Source: JAMQPK01 sp963782595 | Lineage (GTDB): Bacteria > Acidobacteriota > Vicinamibacteria > Vicinamibacterales > JAMQPK01 | DNA length: 64,000 bases | Direction: 5' to 3' | Assembly (NCBI GenBank): GCA_963782595.1 | Contig: CAWAKJ010000001.1 | Span: forward strand, 124,001 to 188,000 | In this document: in pieces, positions 54,421 through 61,673 of the stretch | How the letters are laid out: each line of letters opens with the position of its first letter | Position numbering within the stretch: the first letter of the stretch is position 1 | The notes under the pieces: model-generated | Told to the model about the DNA's origin: nothing | Databases searched by the model: none | Seen by the model: the letters and a program-made list of their open reading frames with translations, nothing else | Translations under genes and position numbers: made by a program

Positions 54421-55035
54421 ATGAACAGCATGCAGCTTCTCCCCTTGGCTCTCGCCGTCGTGGTCCTCGTGGTTACCGGCGCCGGTCCCTCGGCACAGTC
54501 CGCATCCAGCCGTGCGGTCGGACCTGTGACCGCGGCCGTCAGAATCGATCTGTTCAGCGATTTCCAGTGTCCCGCGTGCAAGGCGTTGCACGAGCAGACA
54601 GTCAAACGGATCAAAGAGACGTACGCGCGGCCGGGCAAGGTGCGCCTCGTGCATCACGACTTTCCACTACCTCAGCACAAATTCGCGCGCCAGGCCGCCA
54701 CACTTGCCGCCGCCGCCGACAGGCTCGGCAAGTACGACGCCGTTGCCGATGCGCTCTTCCTGCAGCAGGACTCGTGGAGCAAGACCGGCAACGTCGATGC
54801 CGTTGTCGACAGCGTGCTCACGCCAGAAGAACGAAAGAAGCTGCGCGAGATCGCAAAAGATCCCGCCATCGCCGCCGCGATCGATCGCGACATCGAGCTC
54901 GGCAATCGCATGCAGGTCAGCTCGACGCCCACGATGGTCATCACGCACAACGGAAGCCCCAGCCCGATCGTCGGCGTGGTCACTTACGCGGTCGTGAGCC
55001 GGTATCTCGATTCACTCCTAACGCCGAAGAAATAA
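54421..55035 (+). CDS. Periplasmic DsbA-like thioredoxin-fold protein
   Basis: A 204-residue protein with a signal peptide (LLPLALAVVVLVVTGAGPSA), then a thioredoxin fold with a CPAC active site in DLFSDFQCPACKALHEQ near residue 50. An inserted helical region follows, then the cis-Pro loop VSSTPTMVITHNG. It probably transfers disulfide bonds to exported proteins. GGGG lies a few bases upstream of the ATG. The next gene encodes a MauE/DoxX-type membrane protein, a frequent partner for periplasmic redox proteins. Confidence 0.9.
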   Translation: MNSMQLLPLALAVVVLVVTGAGPSAQSASSRAVGPVTAAVRIDLFSDFQCPACKALHEQTVKRIKETYARPGKVRLVHHDFPLPQHKFARQAATLAAAADRLGKYDAVADALFLQQDSWSKTGNVDAVVDSVLTPEERKKLREIAKDPAIAAAIDRDIELGNRMQVSSTPTMVITHNGSPSPIVGVVTYAVVSRYLDSLLTPKK

Positions 55036-55127
55036 ACAGGAGATCAGGAGTTCAGGAGGGCCAGGAAAGATGGGATTCCTAATCTCTTGTTTTGCATGTC
55101 GGTTTTGAACCCGTTTCTAATCTCCTT

Positions 55128-55583
55128 GTGAAGACATTCGAACGGCTAGCGCTCGGACTTCGTCTTCTGCTGGGCGCGGTGTTCATCTACGCCGCATACA
55201 CGAAGCTGCGTCAGCCGTGGCTGCTCTTCGCGCTTTCGATTGATTCTTATCAGTTGCTCCCTGAGTGGGCCGTGTATGCCGTAGCCCGCACATTACCGTG
55301 GCTCGAGCTGGCGCTTGGCGTGCTGCTGGTCGCCGGCGTGTGGATGCGCGCGCTCTCGGTCGTGGCTACAACGATCCTGGCACTGTTCTTTACGGTGATG
55401 CTCGTGTCGTACTTCCGCGGGGCCGGAATTGACTGCGGATGTTTCGGAGTGGGCGAACCGTTGAGCGTGAAAACTCTTGCACGCGACGGCCTGTTGCTGG
55501 CTGCCGCGTTCATGCTGGCGACCTTCGCATGGCGGCGGCAAGATTCGGGATTCGGGACGTATCCCAAATCCCAAAATCCCTAG
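55128..55583 (+). CDS. MauE/DoxX-family redox-associated membrane protein
   Basis: A 151-residue protein with four transmembrane helices. The opening FERLALGLRLLLGAVFIYAAYTKLRQP is typical of the family, and DCGCFGVGEPLS after helix 3 carries the paired Cys seen in MauE-like members that help disulfide formation. GTG at 55128 is the likely start, without a visible ribosome site. The final residues (YPKSQNP) are encoded by a TCCC-type tandem repeat that also supplies the stop codon, so the C-terminus was probably altered by that repeat. Confidence 0.87.
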   Translation: MKTFERLALGLRLLLGAVFIYAAYTKLRQPWLLFALSIDSYQLLPEWAVYAVARTLPWLELALGVLLVAGVWMRALSVVATTILALFFTVMLVSYFRGAGIDCGCFGVGEPLSVKTLARDGLLLAAAFMLATFAWRRQDSGFGTYPKSQNP

Positions 55584-55598
55584 TCCCTAATCCCTCAT
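55561..55598. repeat. TCCC-rich tandem repeat (ATCCCWA units)
   Basis: Six to seven degenerate units of 6-8 bases built on ATCCC (ATCCCAA, ATCCCAAA, ATCCCTAG, TCCCTA, ATCCCTC). It covers the last codons and stop of the MauE-like gene and the gap to the haemoglobin gene. A short piece (ATCCCTAATCCC) recurs at 57553-57564 at the end of another small gene. Confidence 0.7.
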
Positions 55599-55613
55599 CC
55601 CTCTCCGCTCCCG

Positions 55614-56081
55614 TCAGGGTTTTTCCACAATATCGCCCTTCATGGGCCCAAGCGCGCCAAGCAGTTGATCTTTCTCGGTCTTGCCGACTTTGAATTTGTC
55701 GAGCGCCCAGACGAGGTCTTCCACCAGCGCGTTGAAATCGGCGCCGCTCACGCCCATGCCCATATGCGCCGACTTCATGTCTTTGCCGGTGTACTTGCAC
55801 GGGCCGCCGCTCGCCTCGCAGATCTGGTTGACGAGGTGGTTCTTGAATGTCTTCAGACGCTCGGGGTCCGACGCGGTCTTCGCGAAGAACCCGTTGATGC
55901 GCTTGTCGGCCGCCACGTGCGCGACAAACTCGTCCACGACCGCTGTGATGGCCTTCTTGCCTCCGAGCCGGTCGTAGAGGGACTTCTCCTTCATCGCGCC
56001 CTGGCCCAGAAGACCCGCCGACGATACCGACACGAGGAGTCCCAGAATGACGACGAAACCGAAAATGTCCTTCCTCTGCAT
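55614..56081 (-). CDS. Exported group 1 truncated haemoglobin
   Basis: A 155-residue protein: a signal peptide (IFGFVVILGLLVSVSSAGLL) plus a group 1 truncated globin domain. SLYDRLGGKKAITAVVDEFV is the standard start of helices A/B, FKNHLVNQICEASGGPCKYTG the E helix region and MKSAHMGMGVSGADFNALVEDL holds the proximal His. Export makes it a periplasmic O2/NO-binding or NO-detoxifying protein. AAGGA is 6 bases before the ATG. It stands alone, divergent from the sigma-factor gene. Confidence 0.92.
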   Translation of the reverse strand: MQRKDIFGFVVILGLLVSVSSAGLLGQGAMKEKSLYDRLGGKKAITAVVDEFVAHVAADKRINGFFAKTASDPERLKTFKNHLVNQICEASGGPCKYTGKDMKSAHMGMGVSGADFNALVEDLVWALDKFKVGKTEKDQLLGALGPMKGDIVEKP

Positions 56082-56200
56082 GCGTAATCCTTTCGATGAA
56101 AGCCGCTCTTCAAACCACTACGGACGGGTGCGCAGAATGGATTGGCCGTACTGGTAAGATGCCTCGGCCATCCCTTTCGGGGTCTGGGCCGTAGAAACCT

Positions 56201-56797
56201 ATGTGGGTCATCCTGGCGGTTCTCGGACGATCGGCCTCCGCGTCGGACGAGGAGCGCCTCGCCGATCGGGCAGCGCTTGCGCGCATGGCGCGTGGTGACG
56301 AAAGCGCGCTTGCCGAGCTGTACGACCGGCACGCGCGGATGGTGTTCTCGCTCGCGCTGCGAATCCTCCAGAATCGTGCAGACGCCGAAGACGTGGTGCA
56401 GGAGGTGTTCGCGCAGGTCTGGACCCAGGCGCGCCGGTACGAGGGAGAGCGTGGCGCCGTCGCCGCCTGGATGCTGATGATGGCCCGAAGCCGCGCCATC
56501 GATCGATTGCGGTCGCGGCGGGCCCGTCCCGAAACCGGCGGTCATACACCTGCCACTCAGAACGTGGCGGACGTATCGCCGACGCAGGATCTTCAGCTGC
56601 TCTCGAACGAAGAAGTCTCCAAACTACGCGGCGCGCTGGATGGCCTTCCAGCCGTGCAGCGAACGGCGCTCGAGTTGGCTTATTACGAGGGACTGACGCA
56701 CGCAGAGATCGCCGACCGGCTCTCTGAACCGCTCGGCACAGTGAAGACCAGAATTCGCCAGGCCGTCATCAAGCTGCGCGAATCGCTGGTGAAGTAA
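56201..56797 (+). CDS. ECF RNA polymerase sigma factor
   Basis: A 198-residue extracytoplasmic-function sigma factor. Region 2 is ALARMARGDESALAELYDRHARMVFSLALRIL...AEDVVQEVFAQVW, and region 4 is LDGLPAVQRTALELAYYEGLTHAEIADRLSEPLGTVKTRIRQ. It looks like the SigK group. The anti-sigma gene follows 3 bases after its stop, an arrangement that normally means co-transcription and membrane-controlled release. The start is the ATG at 56201; a divergent promoter region of about 120 bases separates it from the globin gene. Confidence 0.94.
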   Translation: MWVILAVLGRSASASDEERLADRAALARMARGDESALAELYDRHARMVFSLALRILQNRADAEDVVQEVFAQVWTQARRYEGERGAVAAWMLMMARSRAIDRLRSRRARPETGGHTPATQNVADVSPTQDLQLLSNEEVSKLRGALDGLPAVQRTALELAYYEGLTHAEIADRLSEPLGTVKTRIRQAVIKLRESLVK

Positions 56798-56800
56798 AGA

Positions 56801-57493
56801 ATGATGACAAGAGACGACGACGATCGCCCGGAACTCGAGGCGCCGATCCTTCAGGGACTCGGACAAGCCGTCGTGCAGGAAGATCCATCGCCTGCGTTGC
56901 GGGCACGTGTGCTCGGTGTGGCTTCAGCGCGTGCCCAGACCACCAGCGGTCGATCGTGGCAGTCTTCCATTCCGTGGCTCGCCGCAGCGGCATCGGTTGT
57001 TCTCGCGTTCGGGCTGACGATCTACGCTGCACAACTCCGTTCTCGCATCACCGTCCTCGAAGAGGAATTGCGCGAAGCCCGCTTGCGCGCCGATGCCACC
57101 GAGCGGCAAATGGCTGATGCGCAGCGCGCGGCGGAGGGTGCCCAGGAGGCGGTCTCTGTCCTGACGGCGCCCGACGTGGCACGCGTCGATCTTGCCGGCC
57201 AGGCGATTGCGCCGCAGGCGTCGGCCCGCGCATTCTGGAGCCGATCGCGTGGCATGGTGTTCACCGCCTCGAATCTGCCGCCGCTGCCGGCAGGACGGAC
57301 GTATCAGTTGTGGGCGGTCACCGCGCAGGCGCCGATCAGTGCGGGACTGCTCACGCCCGACGCGGCAGGCAATGTCAGCGATACGTTCAACACGCCGCTG
57401 GACCTACAGCCGGTTGCGATAGCCGTGACCATCGAACCGGCCGGCGGCGTGCCGGCGCCAACCGGTGACATGTACCTGCTTGGGAAGGTCTAG
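56801..57493 (+). CDS. RskA-type anti-sigma factor
   Basis: A 230-residue single-pass membrane protein. A short cytoplasmic part (residues 1-50) precedes one transmembrane helix (SIPWLAAAASVVLAFGLTIYAA). Then comes a periplasmic coiled coil (RITVLEEELREARLRADATERQ) and the RskA C-terminal beta domain (ARAFWSRSRGMVFTASNLPPLPAGRTYQLWAV...PAPTGDMYLLGKV). The N-terminal part has no zinc-binding HxxxCxxC motif and is shorter than in most anti-sigma factors. It should restrain the ECF sigma factor encoded just upstream until a stress signal is sensed outside. Confidence 0.88.
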   Translation: MMTRDDDDRPELEAPILQGLGQAVVQEDPSPALRARVLGVASARAQTTSGRSWQSSIPWLAAAASVVLAFGLTIYAAQLRSRITVLEEELREARLRADATERQMADAQRAAEGAQEAVSVLTAPDVARVDLAGQAIAPQASARAFWSRSRGMVFTASNLPPLPAGRTYQLWAVTAQAPISAGLLTPDAAGNVSDTFNTPLDLQPVAIAVTIEPAGGVPAPTGDMYLLGKV

Positions 57494-57555
57494 CGCGCGT
57501 CGCTGATTTCGAACGACAAGGTCTCAACCAGCTTGGACAGCTCCTCGGCCAATCC

Positions 57556-57741
57556 CTAATCCCGGTCCGGCTTGTCAGGATGCTCATCATCCACCGCGCG
57601 CGGCGTGTCGTGCGTGAAATGGTCGTGCTTAGGAGGGTCGCCCGGCTTCCAGTCGTGCCAGGGGCGCTCCGAGTAGATCGTATTCATCCGGCCGAGCTCT
57701 TCGATGCGTTCGCGATGCGGATCCTTGGGGGTGTCTGCCAT
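57556..57741 (-). CDS. Small hydrophilic protein, unknown
   Basis: A 61-residue acidic, His/Asp/Pro-rich protein (MADTPKDPHRERIEELGRMN... with PGDPPKHDHFTHDTPRAVDDEHPDK). No domain is recognised and no ribosome site is visible, but the biased composition and even coding look argue for a real small gene. Its stop codon lies in an ATCCCTAATCCC-type repeat fragment. Confidence 0.5.
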   Translation of the reverse strand: MADTPKDPHRERIEELGRMNTIYSERPWHDWKPGDPPKHDHFTHDTPRAVDDEHPDKPDRD

Positions 57742-57867
57742 GCCGGTATTTTACGGCATCCGCCCCTCTCGCATTGGCAGCGATCTTGTTTAAGGCATTC
57801 CCGCGGCGTCGGCAACGTCATATTTCGATACAGTGCTTTCGGTAACGGCACTTGAAAAGGAGACAAC

Positions 57868-58092
57868 GTGGGAACAAGACAGGTCGTCGGCACTCTGCTC
57901 ATCGTCATTGGCCTCGTCTCGCTACTGTGGGGCGGCATTTCCTGGACGCGCCAGGAAAAAGTGCTCGACCTCGGCCCGATCGAAGCGACAAAAACTGAGC
58001 GCGAGACCATTCCGCTGCCGCCTGTCGTCGGCGGTCTTCTGCTCGTGAGCGGGGTGGCACTCCTGATGGTGCGAGCGCGGCAGCGGGCGTAA
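57868..58092 (+). CDS. Small two-helix membrane protein
   Basis: A 74-residue protein with a GTG start and a strong AAAGGAG 6 bases upstream. Two transmembrane helices (GTLLIVIGLVSLLWGGISW and PPVVGGLLLVSGVALLMV) flank a short loop, KVLDLGPIEATKTERETIPL. The loop pattern KVxDLGPI...IPLPPVVGG recurs in small unannotated membrane proteins I remember, without known function. Good ribosome site and composition make it credible. Confidence 0.75.
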   Translation: MGTRQVVGTLLIVIGLVSLLWGGISWTRQEKVLDLGPIEATKTERETIPLPPVVGGLLLVSGVALLMVRARQRA

Positions 58093-58099
58093 GGACAAG

Positions 58100-59587
58100 T
58101 CAACGGACCGCGCGCACGGTCGTTTGCGCGACCGCCTGGTCGTTGTCTGGATGCGGGTCCGGCTGGCCGTGACTGACGACGACGCGGGTGCTCACTGTAC
58201 CGGCGCTCACGGACCGAACGTTGAACGAGATCGTCCACGTGCCGCGATTCGGTAACAGCAAGGTGTCACACGAGAGGCGGTGCTCATCGTAACGAGCACA
58301 GCCATATCCCATGCCTGGATTCGTCGCCTTGGTCGGACCGACGAAGCTGGCACCAGGCGGCGTCAGATAGTGTTCGACTTTCAGGTTCTTCGCGTCAGCT
58401 GGACCCTGGTTAGTGACCGTGACGGTGTAGCCCAGGACGCTTCCGACGGCGACTTCGCTCGCTGAAGGGATGATCGCGACCGAGAGATCCACCCCCCGCG
58501 GCGCCGGAACCGTGTCGAGCACAACCTTCGTTCCGTCTGCGGCCGCCGCAGCAACAGGAATCGTGCTTCGCAGCACAGCGGGCGAGGAGGCCTGACTGAG
58601 GAACTTGCGCGGTAGTCCGGATCCGTCCGCCGCCGTGACCCAGACTGCTGAGCCGTCGCCATAGAGGACCTGCCGGTCGTCGAGCCATTCGATCTGATCG
58701 TCTATGCTGCGAAGCTCGGGAAGCGCGGTCTCAGTCTGGGTTTGCAGCTCCAGTACATGAAAGCGCCACGCGCCGCTTACCAGGCCACCGACCCGCTTCT
58801 TGAATGCCAGGCGTGTCCCGTCAGGCGACAACGAAGGGCACTCCACGTTCTCTCGAAGTGTCCGCATCCGGCGCTCAGTCACCGAGCCCTCGACTAGATA
58901 GGTGCGGCGGCCCGTCAACAGCGTGGCGTAGAACCGATCGCCATCAGGCGCGAATGTCACTCCCCAGTAGTTGAAATCGACGGCCCGGAAGTTTCGGTCT
59001 TCGCGCAACAACGTGAACTCCTCGAGGTTGCCGACCTTGGCGCCGGTTTCGAGATTGATGAGCGTTGTCTCAGTCGAGAAGCCCGCGTCGGTGTACGAAT
59101 GACCTTCAACGAACACGGTCGTCGCTCCGTAACGTCCGTCCGGCGAGATACGCACCCGGCTTGGGAACCCGCCGAGTGGCACATCATGCGAGATCCTGAA
59201 GTCAGGGCCGAAGACGTAGCCATGAGAGACTCCCGTGGCACCGCCTCCTTCATTGAGGCAGAGGCCATGCCCGGCGGCGTAGTAAATCCGCCGGCATGTC
59301 AGACGCGTCATCCCTCGCGGGCCTTCTGGCAGCTCGAGCGGGACGAGCGCGGCCCGATGGCTGCGATCCGTGGACAAGTTGCTAAAGAGCAACTGCGCTC
59401 CAGCATTCGCCACCATTGGAGTCTCTGCCGTATGGGCGATCACGGCACTTTCGCCTGAGCCCTTCACCGATCGGTCACGCCGCACGGCCCAGACAACGTA
59501 GACCGCAGCAGTGACCACGCAGACTATCGAGAACACGGCAAATACCCGGCCGCGCGAGCGGACCCATGAAGACTCGATTTCAGCCAT
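58100..59587 (-). CDS. Membrane-anchored propeller protein with DUF11 domain
   Basis: A 495-residue protein: one transmembrane helix near residues 15-33 (VFAVFSIVCVVTAAVYVVWAV), a TolB/PD40-like propeller at ~60-355 (FRISHDVPLGGFPSRVRISPDGRYGATTVF; NVECPSLSPDGTRLAFKKR), and a DUF11 (CARDB-like) beta domain at ~370-490 (VDLSVAIIPSASEVAVGSVLGYTVTVTNQGPADAKNLKV). It probably acts at the cell surface or in the periplasm. The start follows the MFS gene stop by 8 bases, so the two are likely co-transcribed. No enzyme motif is seen. Confidence 0.82.
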   Translation of the reverse strand: MAEIESSWVRSRGRVFAVFSIVCVVTAAVYVVWAVRRDRSVKGSGESAVIAHTAETPMVANAGAQLLFSNLSTDRSHRAALVPLELPEGPRGMTRLTCRRIYYAAGHGLCLNEGGGATGVSHGYVFGPDFRISHDVPLGGFPSRVRISPDGRYGATTVFVEGHSYTDAGFSTETTLINLETGAKVGNLEEFTLLREDRNFRAVDFNYWGVTFAPDGDRFYATLLTGRRTYLVEGSVTERRMRTLRENVECPSLSPDGTRLAFKKRVGGLVSGAWRFHVLELQTQTETALPELRSIDDQIEWLDDRQVLYGDGSAVWVTAADGSGLPRKFLSQASSPAVLRSTIPVAAAAADGTKVVLDTVPAPRGVDLSVAIIPSASEVAVGSVLGYTVTVTNQGPADAKNLKVEHYLTPPGASFVGPTKATNPGMGYGCARYDEHRLSCDTLLLPNRGTWTISFNVRSVSAGTVSTRVVVSHGQPDPHPDNDQAVAQTTVRAVR

Positions 59588-59595
59588 TTTTCCGA

Positions 59596-60876
59596 TCAGA
59601 GTGTGACGAGACCCTCAGCGCGAGCCTCCTGAGCGTCCGAACCCAGCAGGATACGCGCGAGCAGAATCGCCACCACCAGACAGCCTCCGAACACACCAAT
59701 GGCAAACTCGACGCCGCGCCACGTCCAGAGCCAGCCGAACAGGATTGACGCCGCCATTCTGGCGAGATTGACGACCGTCATCAACAGCGCCATCCCGCTG
59801 GTGCGCAGATCGGCGGGCAATCGGGAGCTGGCGAGCGCCATCAAGACACCGTCGGTGCCCGCATAGTAGCAACCCAGCAGCAGCAGAGACCCGGCCATCT
59901 GGCCGATGCCCGGGGATGAAAGCAGCAACGTCGCGTAGGCGAGCAAAAGCAGCACGTAGCTGCCCAGAAAGACACGCGTGCGCCCGATCCGATCGGCGAC
60001 GAGTCCCATGGGGAGGGCGAGCACCATGAAGATCGCTGCTGTTGCCACGTACAGCAGCGGAAAGAACCCCACCTGAAACTCGAGGCGGCGTTGCAAGGTC
60101 AGGTAGAAAAACGCGTCGCTCAGCGTCGCGAGGTTGAGGGCTCCACCGGCCACAACCAGCGCGAGAACGTTGGAGCTCCGGAGCAGACGGGCGATCGCCG
60201 ATATCGTGATGCCGGCACGTTGCGGCTGTTCAGTCGCGGGTGCCAGCTGATTGTCCACGAACAGCACCAGGATACCCAGCCCGATCAGCGCGGCGCACAA
60301 ACTGACCACGAAGACCGCATCGAACGCCTCGGGCGCCAGCATCAGAATTCCGAAGGCGAGGAGCGGCCCGATCATCGCTCCGGCGGTGTCCAGCGCCCGA
60401 TGAACACCGAAGGCCGTGCCAAGCTCGCCGGCAGGGGTGCTGAATGAGATCAGGGCGTCTCGGGGATCGCTGCGAATGCCCTTGCCGATCCGGTCAATCA
60501 GCACGATCCCGAGCAGCCACCCCCACACGCTGCCGAACGCCAGCAGTCCGATACGCGACACCATTGAAAGCGCATACCCGGCGATCGCGACGCTCTTGTA
60601 GCGGCGGGTCCGGTCCGCCAGGTAGCTGCCAACGAGGCGGACAACAGCCGCCGCACCGAGATACAGCCCGTCGACCACTCCGAACGCCATCGGCGACATG
60701 CTCAGGTTCATGAGCATATAAAGTGGAAGTACTGACGCGACCATCTCGGACGAGATGTCGGTGAACAGGCTCGTCAAGCCGAGGAAGAGCACATTCGCGC
60801 TCACTCGGAGCCGCGACGGCTCCAACAGCTTGCGGCCCGTCTGAAGAACTCGGCCGGAACTCTCGATCTGATACAC
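59596..60876 (-). CDS. MFS transporter
   Basis: A 426-residue major facilitator superfamily protein with twelve helices. The loop between helices 2 and 3 (GSYLADRTRRYKSV) and the matching one in the second half (GLVADRIGRTRVFLGSY) are the usual signature. The first half contains LTSLFTDISSEMVASVLPLY, typical of a drug- or metal-efflux MFS subgroup. The substrate is unknown. GTG at 60876 is the start, with GGGGG a few bases upstream. The downstream neighbour is the DUF11 propeller protein. Confidence 0.92.
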   Translation of the reverse strand: MYQIESSGRVLQTGRKLLEPSRLRVSANVLFLGLTSLFTDISSEMVASVLPLYMLMNLSMSPMAFGVVDGLYLGAAAVVRLVGSYLADRTRRYKSVAIAGYALSMVSRIGLLAFGSVWGWLLGIVLIDRIGKGIRSDPRDALISFSTPAGELGTAFGVHRALDTAGAMIGPLLAFGILMLAPEAFDAVFVVSLCAALIGLGILVLFVDNQLAPATEQPQRAGITISAIARLLRSSNVLALVVAGGALNLATLSDAFFYLTLQRRLEFQVGFFPLLYVATAAIFMVLALPMGLVADRIGRTRVFLGSYVLLLLAYATLLLSSPGIGQMAGSLLLLGCYYAGTDGVLMALASSRLPADLRTSGMALLMTVVNLARMAASILFGWLWTWRGVEFAIGVFGGCLVVAILLARILLGSDAQEARAEGLVTL

Positions 60877-61043
60877 ATGCCCCCATGCCGCCGAAGGCGA
60901 TTTCAGGGATTATCGGCAACTTCTTCTGCGGCCGACAGATCCGAGAATGATGGGGGAACTACTTGCGAGCGGATGTCCTTCCTGAGCGATAGGTAACAGC
61001 GTATTCCGAGCGGATGGGTGACACTCTGCCCCCACCAGGAGGG

Positions 61044-61136
61044 GGCATGCCTTGGCGATATGCCGAACTCAGCGCACAGCGGCGCCATCTTCTCGCCCTC
61101 GAGCAGGCGGGCGACAAACCGGAGTCGCTCGTCCAT
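61044..61136 (-). pseudogene. N-terminal relic of an IS481-family transposase
   Basis: The first ~31 codons from ATG 61136 (MDERLRFVARLLEGEKM then APLCAEFGISPRHA) match the helix-turn-helix opening of IS481-family transposases. AAGGAG precedes the ATG. After this the frame runs on to 60903 with unrelated residues and no DDE domain. The 9-base word GTGACACTC occurs at 61140-61148 and again at 61018-61026, flanking the relic, and a 7-bp hairpin (61028-61048) lies beside it. This is a deletion scar of an insertion sequence. Confidence 0.78.
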
Positions 61137-61263
61137 GACGTGACACTCCTTCCCTTAGTTGGCAGGTTCGACTCTGCCGTGAACCCTGCCGGTCGGGCAG
61201 GGCGGTGCATCTTTCGCGTTCGGCACAGGGACACGCGAGTCTCATCGTGCAGCTTGGCACGGG

Positions 61264-61467
61264 CTGACACCCGCGACGACCGTCCGCTCGAACAGGCGGA
61301 AGCTCAGTGCGGCCGAAGTGAGGGAGACTCGCAAGTTGCGCAAGGCGGGTGTCAGTCTAGAAGCCGTGGCCAAGCAGTTCAACGTCCGGGCGCAACTCGT
61401 CACGGACATCTGCAAGGGCAGGACCTACGCATGGGTGAGGGACAAGGTTCACGTTCAAGCGGCATAA
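61264..61467 (+). pseudogene. Helix-turn-helix fragment of a phage- or element-type protein
   Basis: A frame ending at TAA 61465-61467 encodes KLSAAEVRETRKLRKAGVS followed by LEAVAKQFNVRAQLVTDIC and KGRTYAWV. This matches the C-terminal helix-turn-helix found on many phage and homing-endonuclease-type proteins (usual form: VReIRxLrxxGxSxxxxAxxFgVSxxTVxxIxxgxTW). No proper start or N-terminal domain is present, so it is read as a remnant. An in-frame GTG at 61318 could give 49 residues. Confidence 0.6.
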
Positions 61468-61673
61468 GTATCAGCACGTCTGCGCGCGTGAGCATAACTG
61501 GACCGTGAAACTCGAAGCGACCGACTGCTGTGAAAGGCTCGACGTTACCGCGCCCACCACATCGTCGCCGCCGGCGCAGTTCATCCGAATGAGTAGCTCA
61601 CTGAGGCGCGAGAAGGCTAAACGTCGGTGTAGAAGCGTCAATTCTGTTGCTGCCCATCATGACATTGCGTGAC
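61468..61673. other. Intergenic, nothing recognised
   Basis: About 200 bases between the helix-turn-helix remnant and the end of the 640-residue orphan. No frame with a ribosome site, no clear hairpin and no repeat were seen. Confidence 0.6.

Noticed and set aside
55036..55127. Run of CAGGAG motifs that looks like stacked ribosome sites
   Set aside because: ATCAGGAG-TTCAGGAG is a short imperfect tandem repeat with no start codon at proper spacing; the MauE-like gene starts later at GTG 55128.
57387..57590. Minus-strand frame over the end of the anti-sigma gene
   Set aside because: No ribosome site, antisense to the RskA-like domain, and low-quality composition; the 57496-57555 gap seems to be non-coding.
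61028..61048. Hairpin TGCCCCC/GGGGGCA as a gene terminator
   Set aside because: It lies inside the IS481 relic region without a T-run and without a gene ending beside it; treated as part of the element scar.
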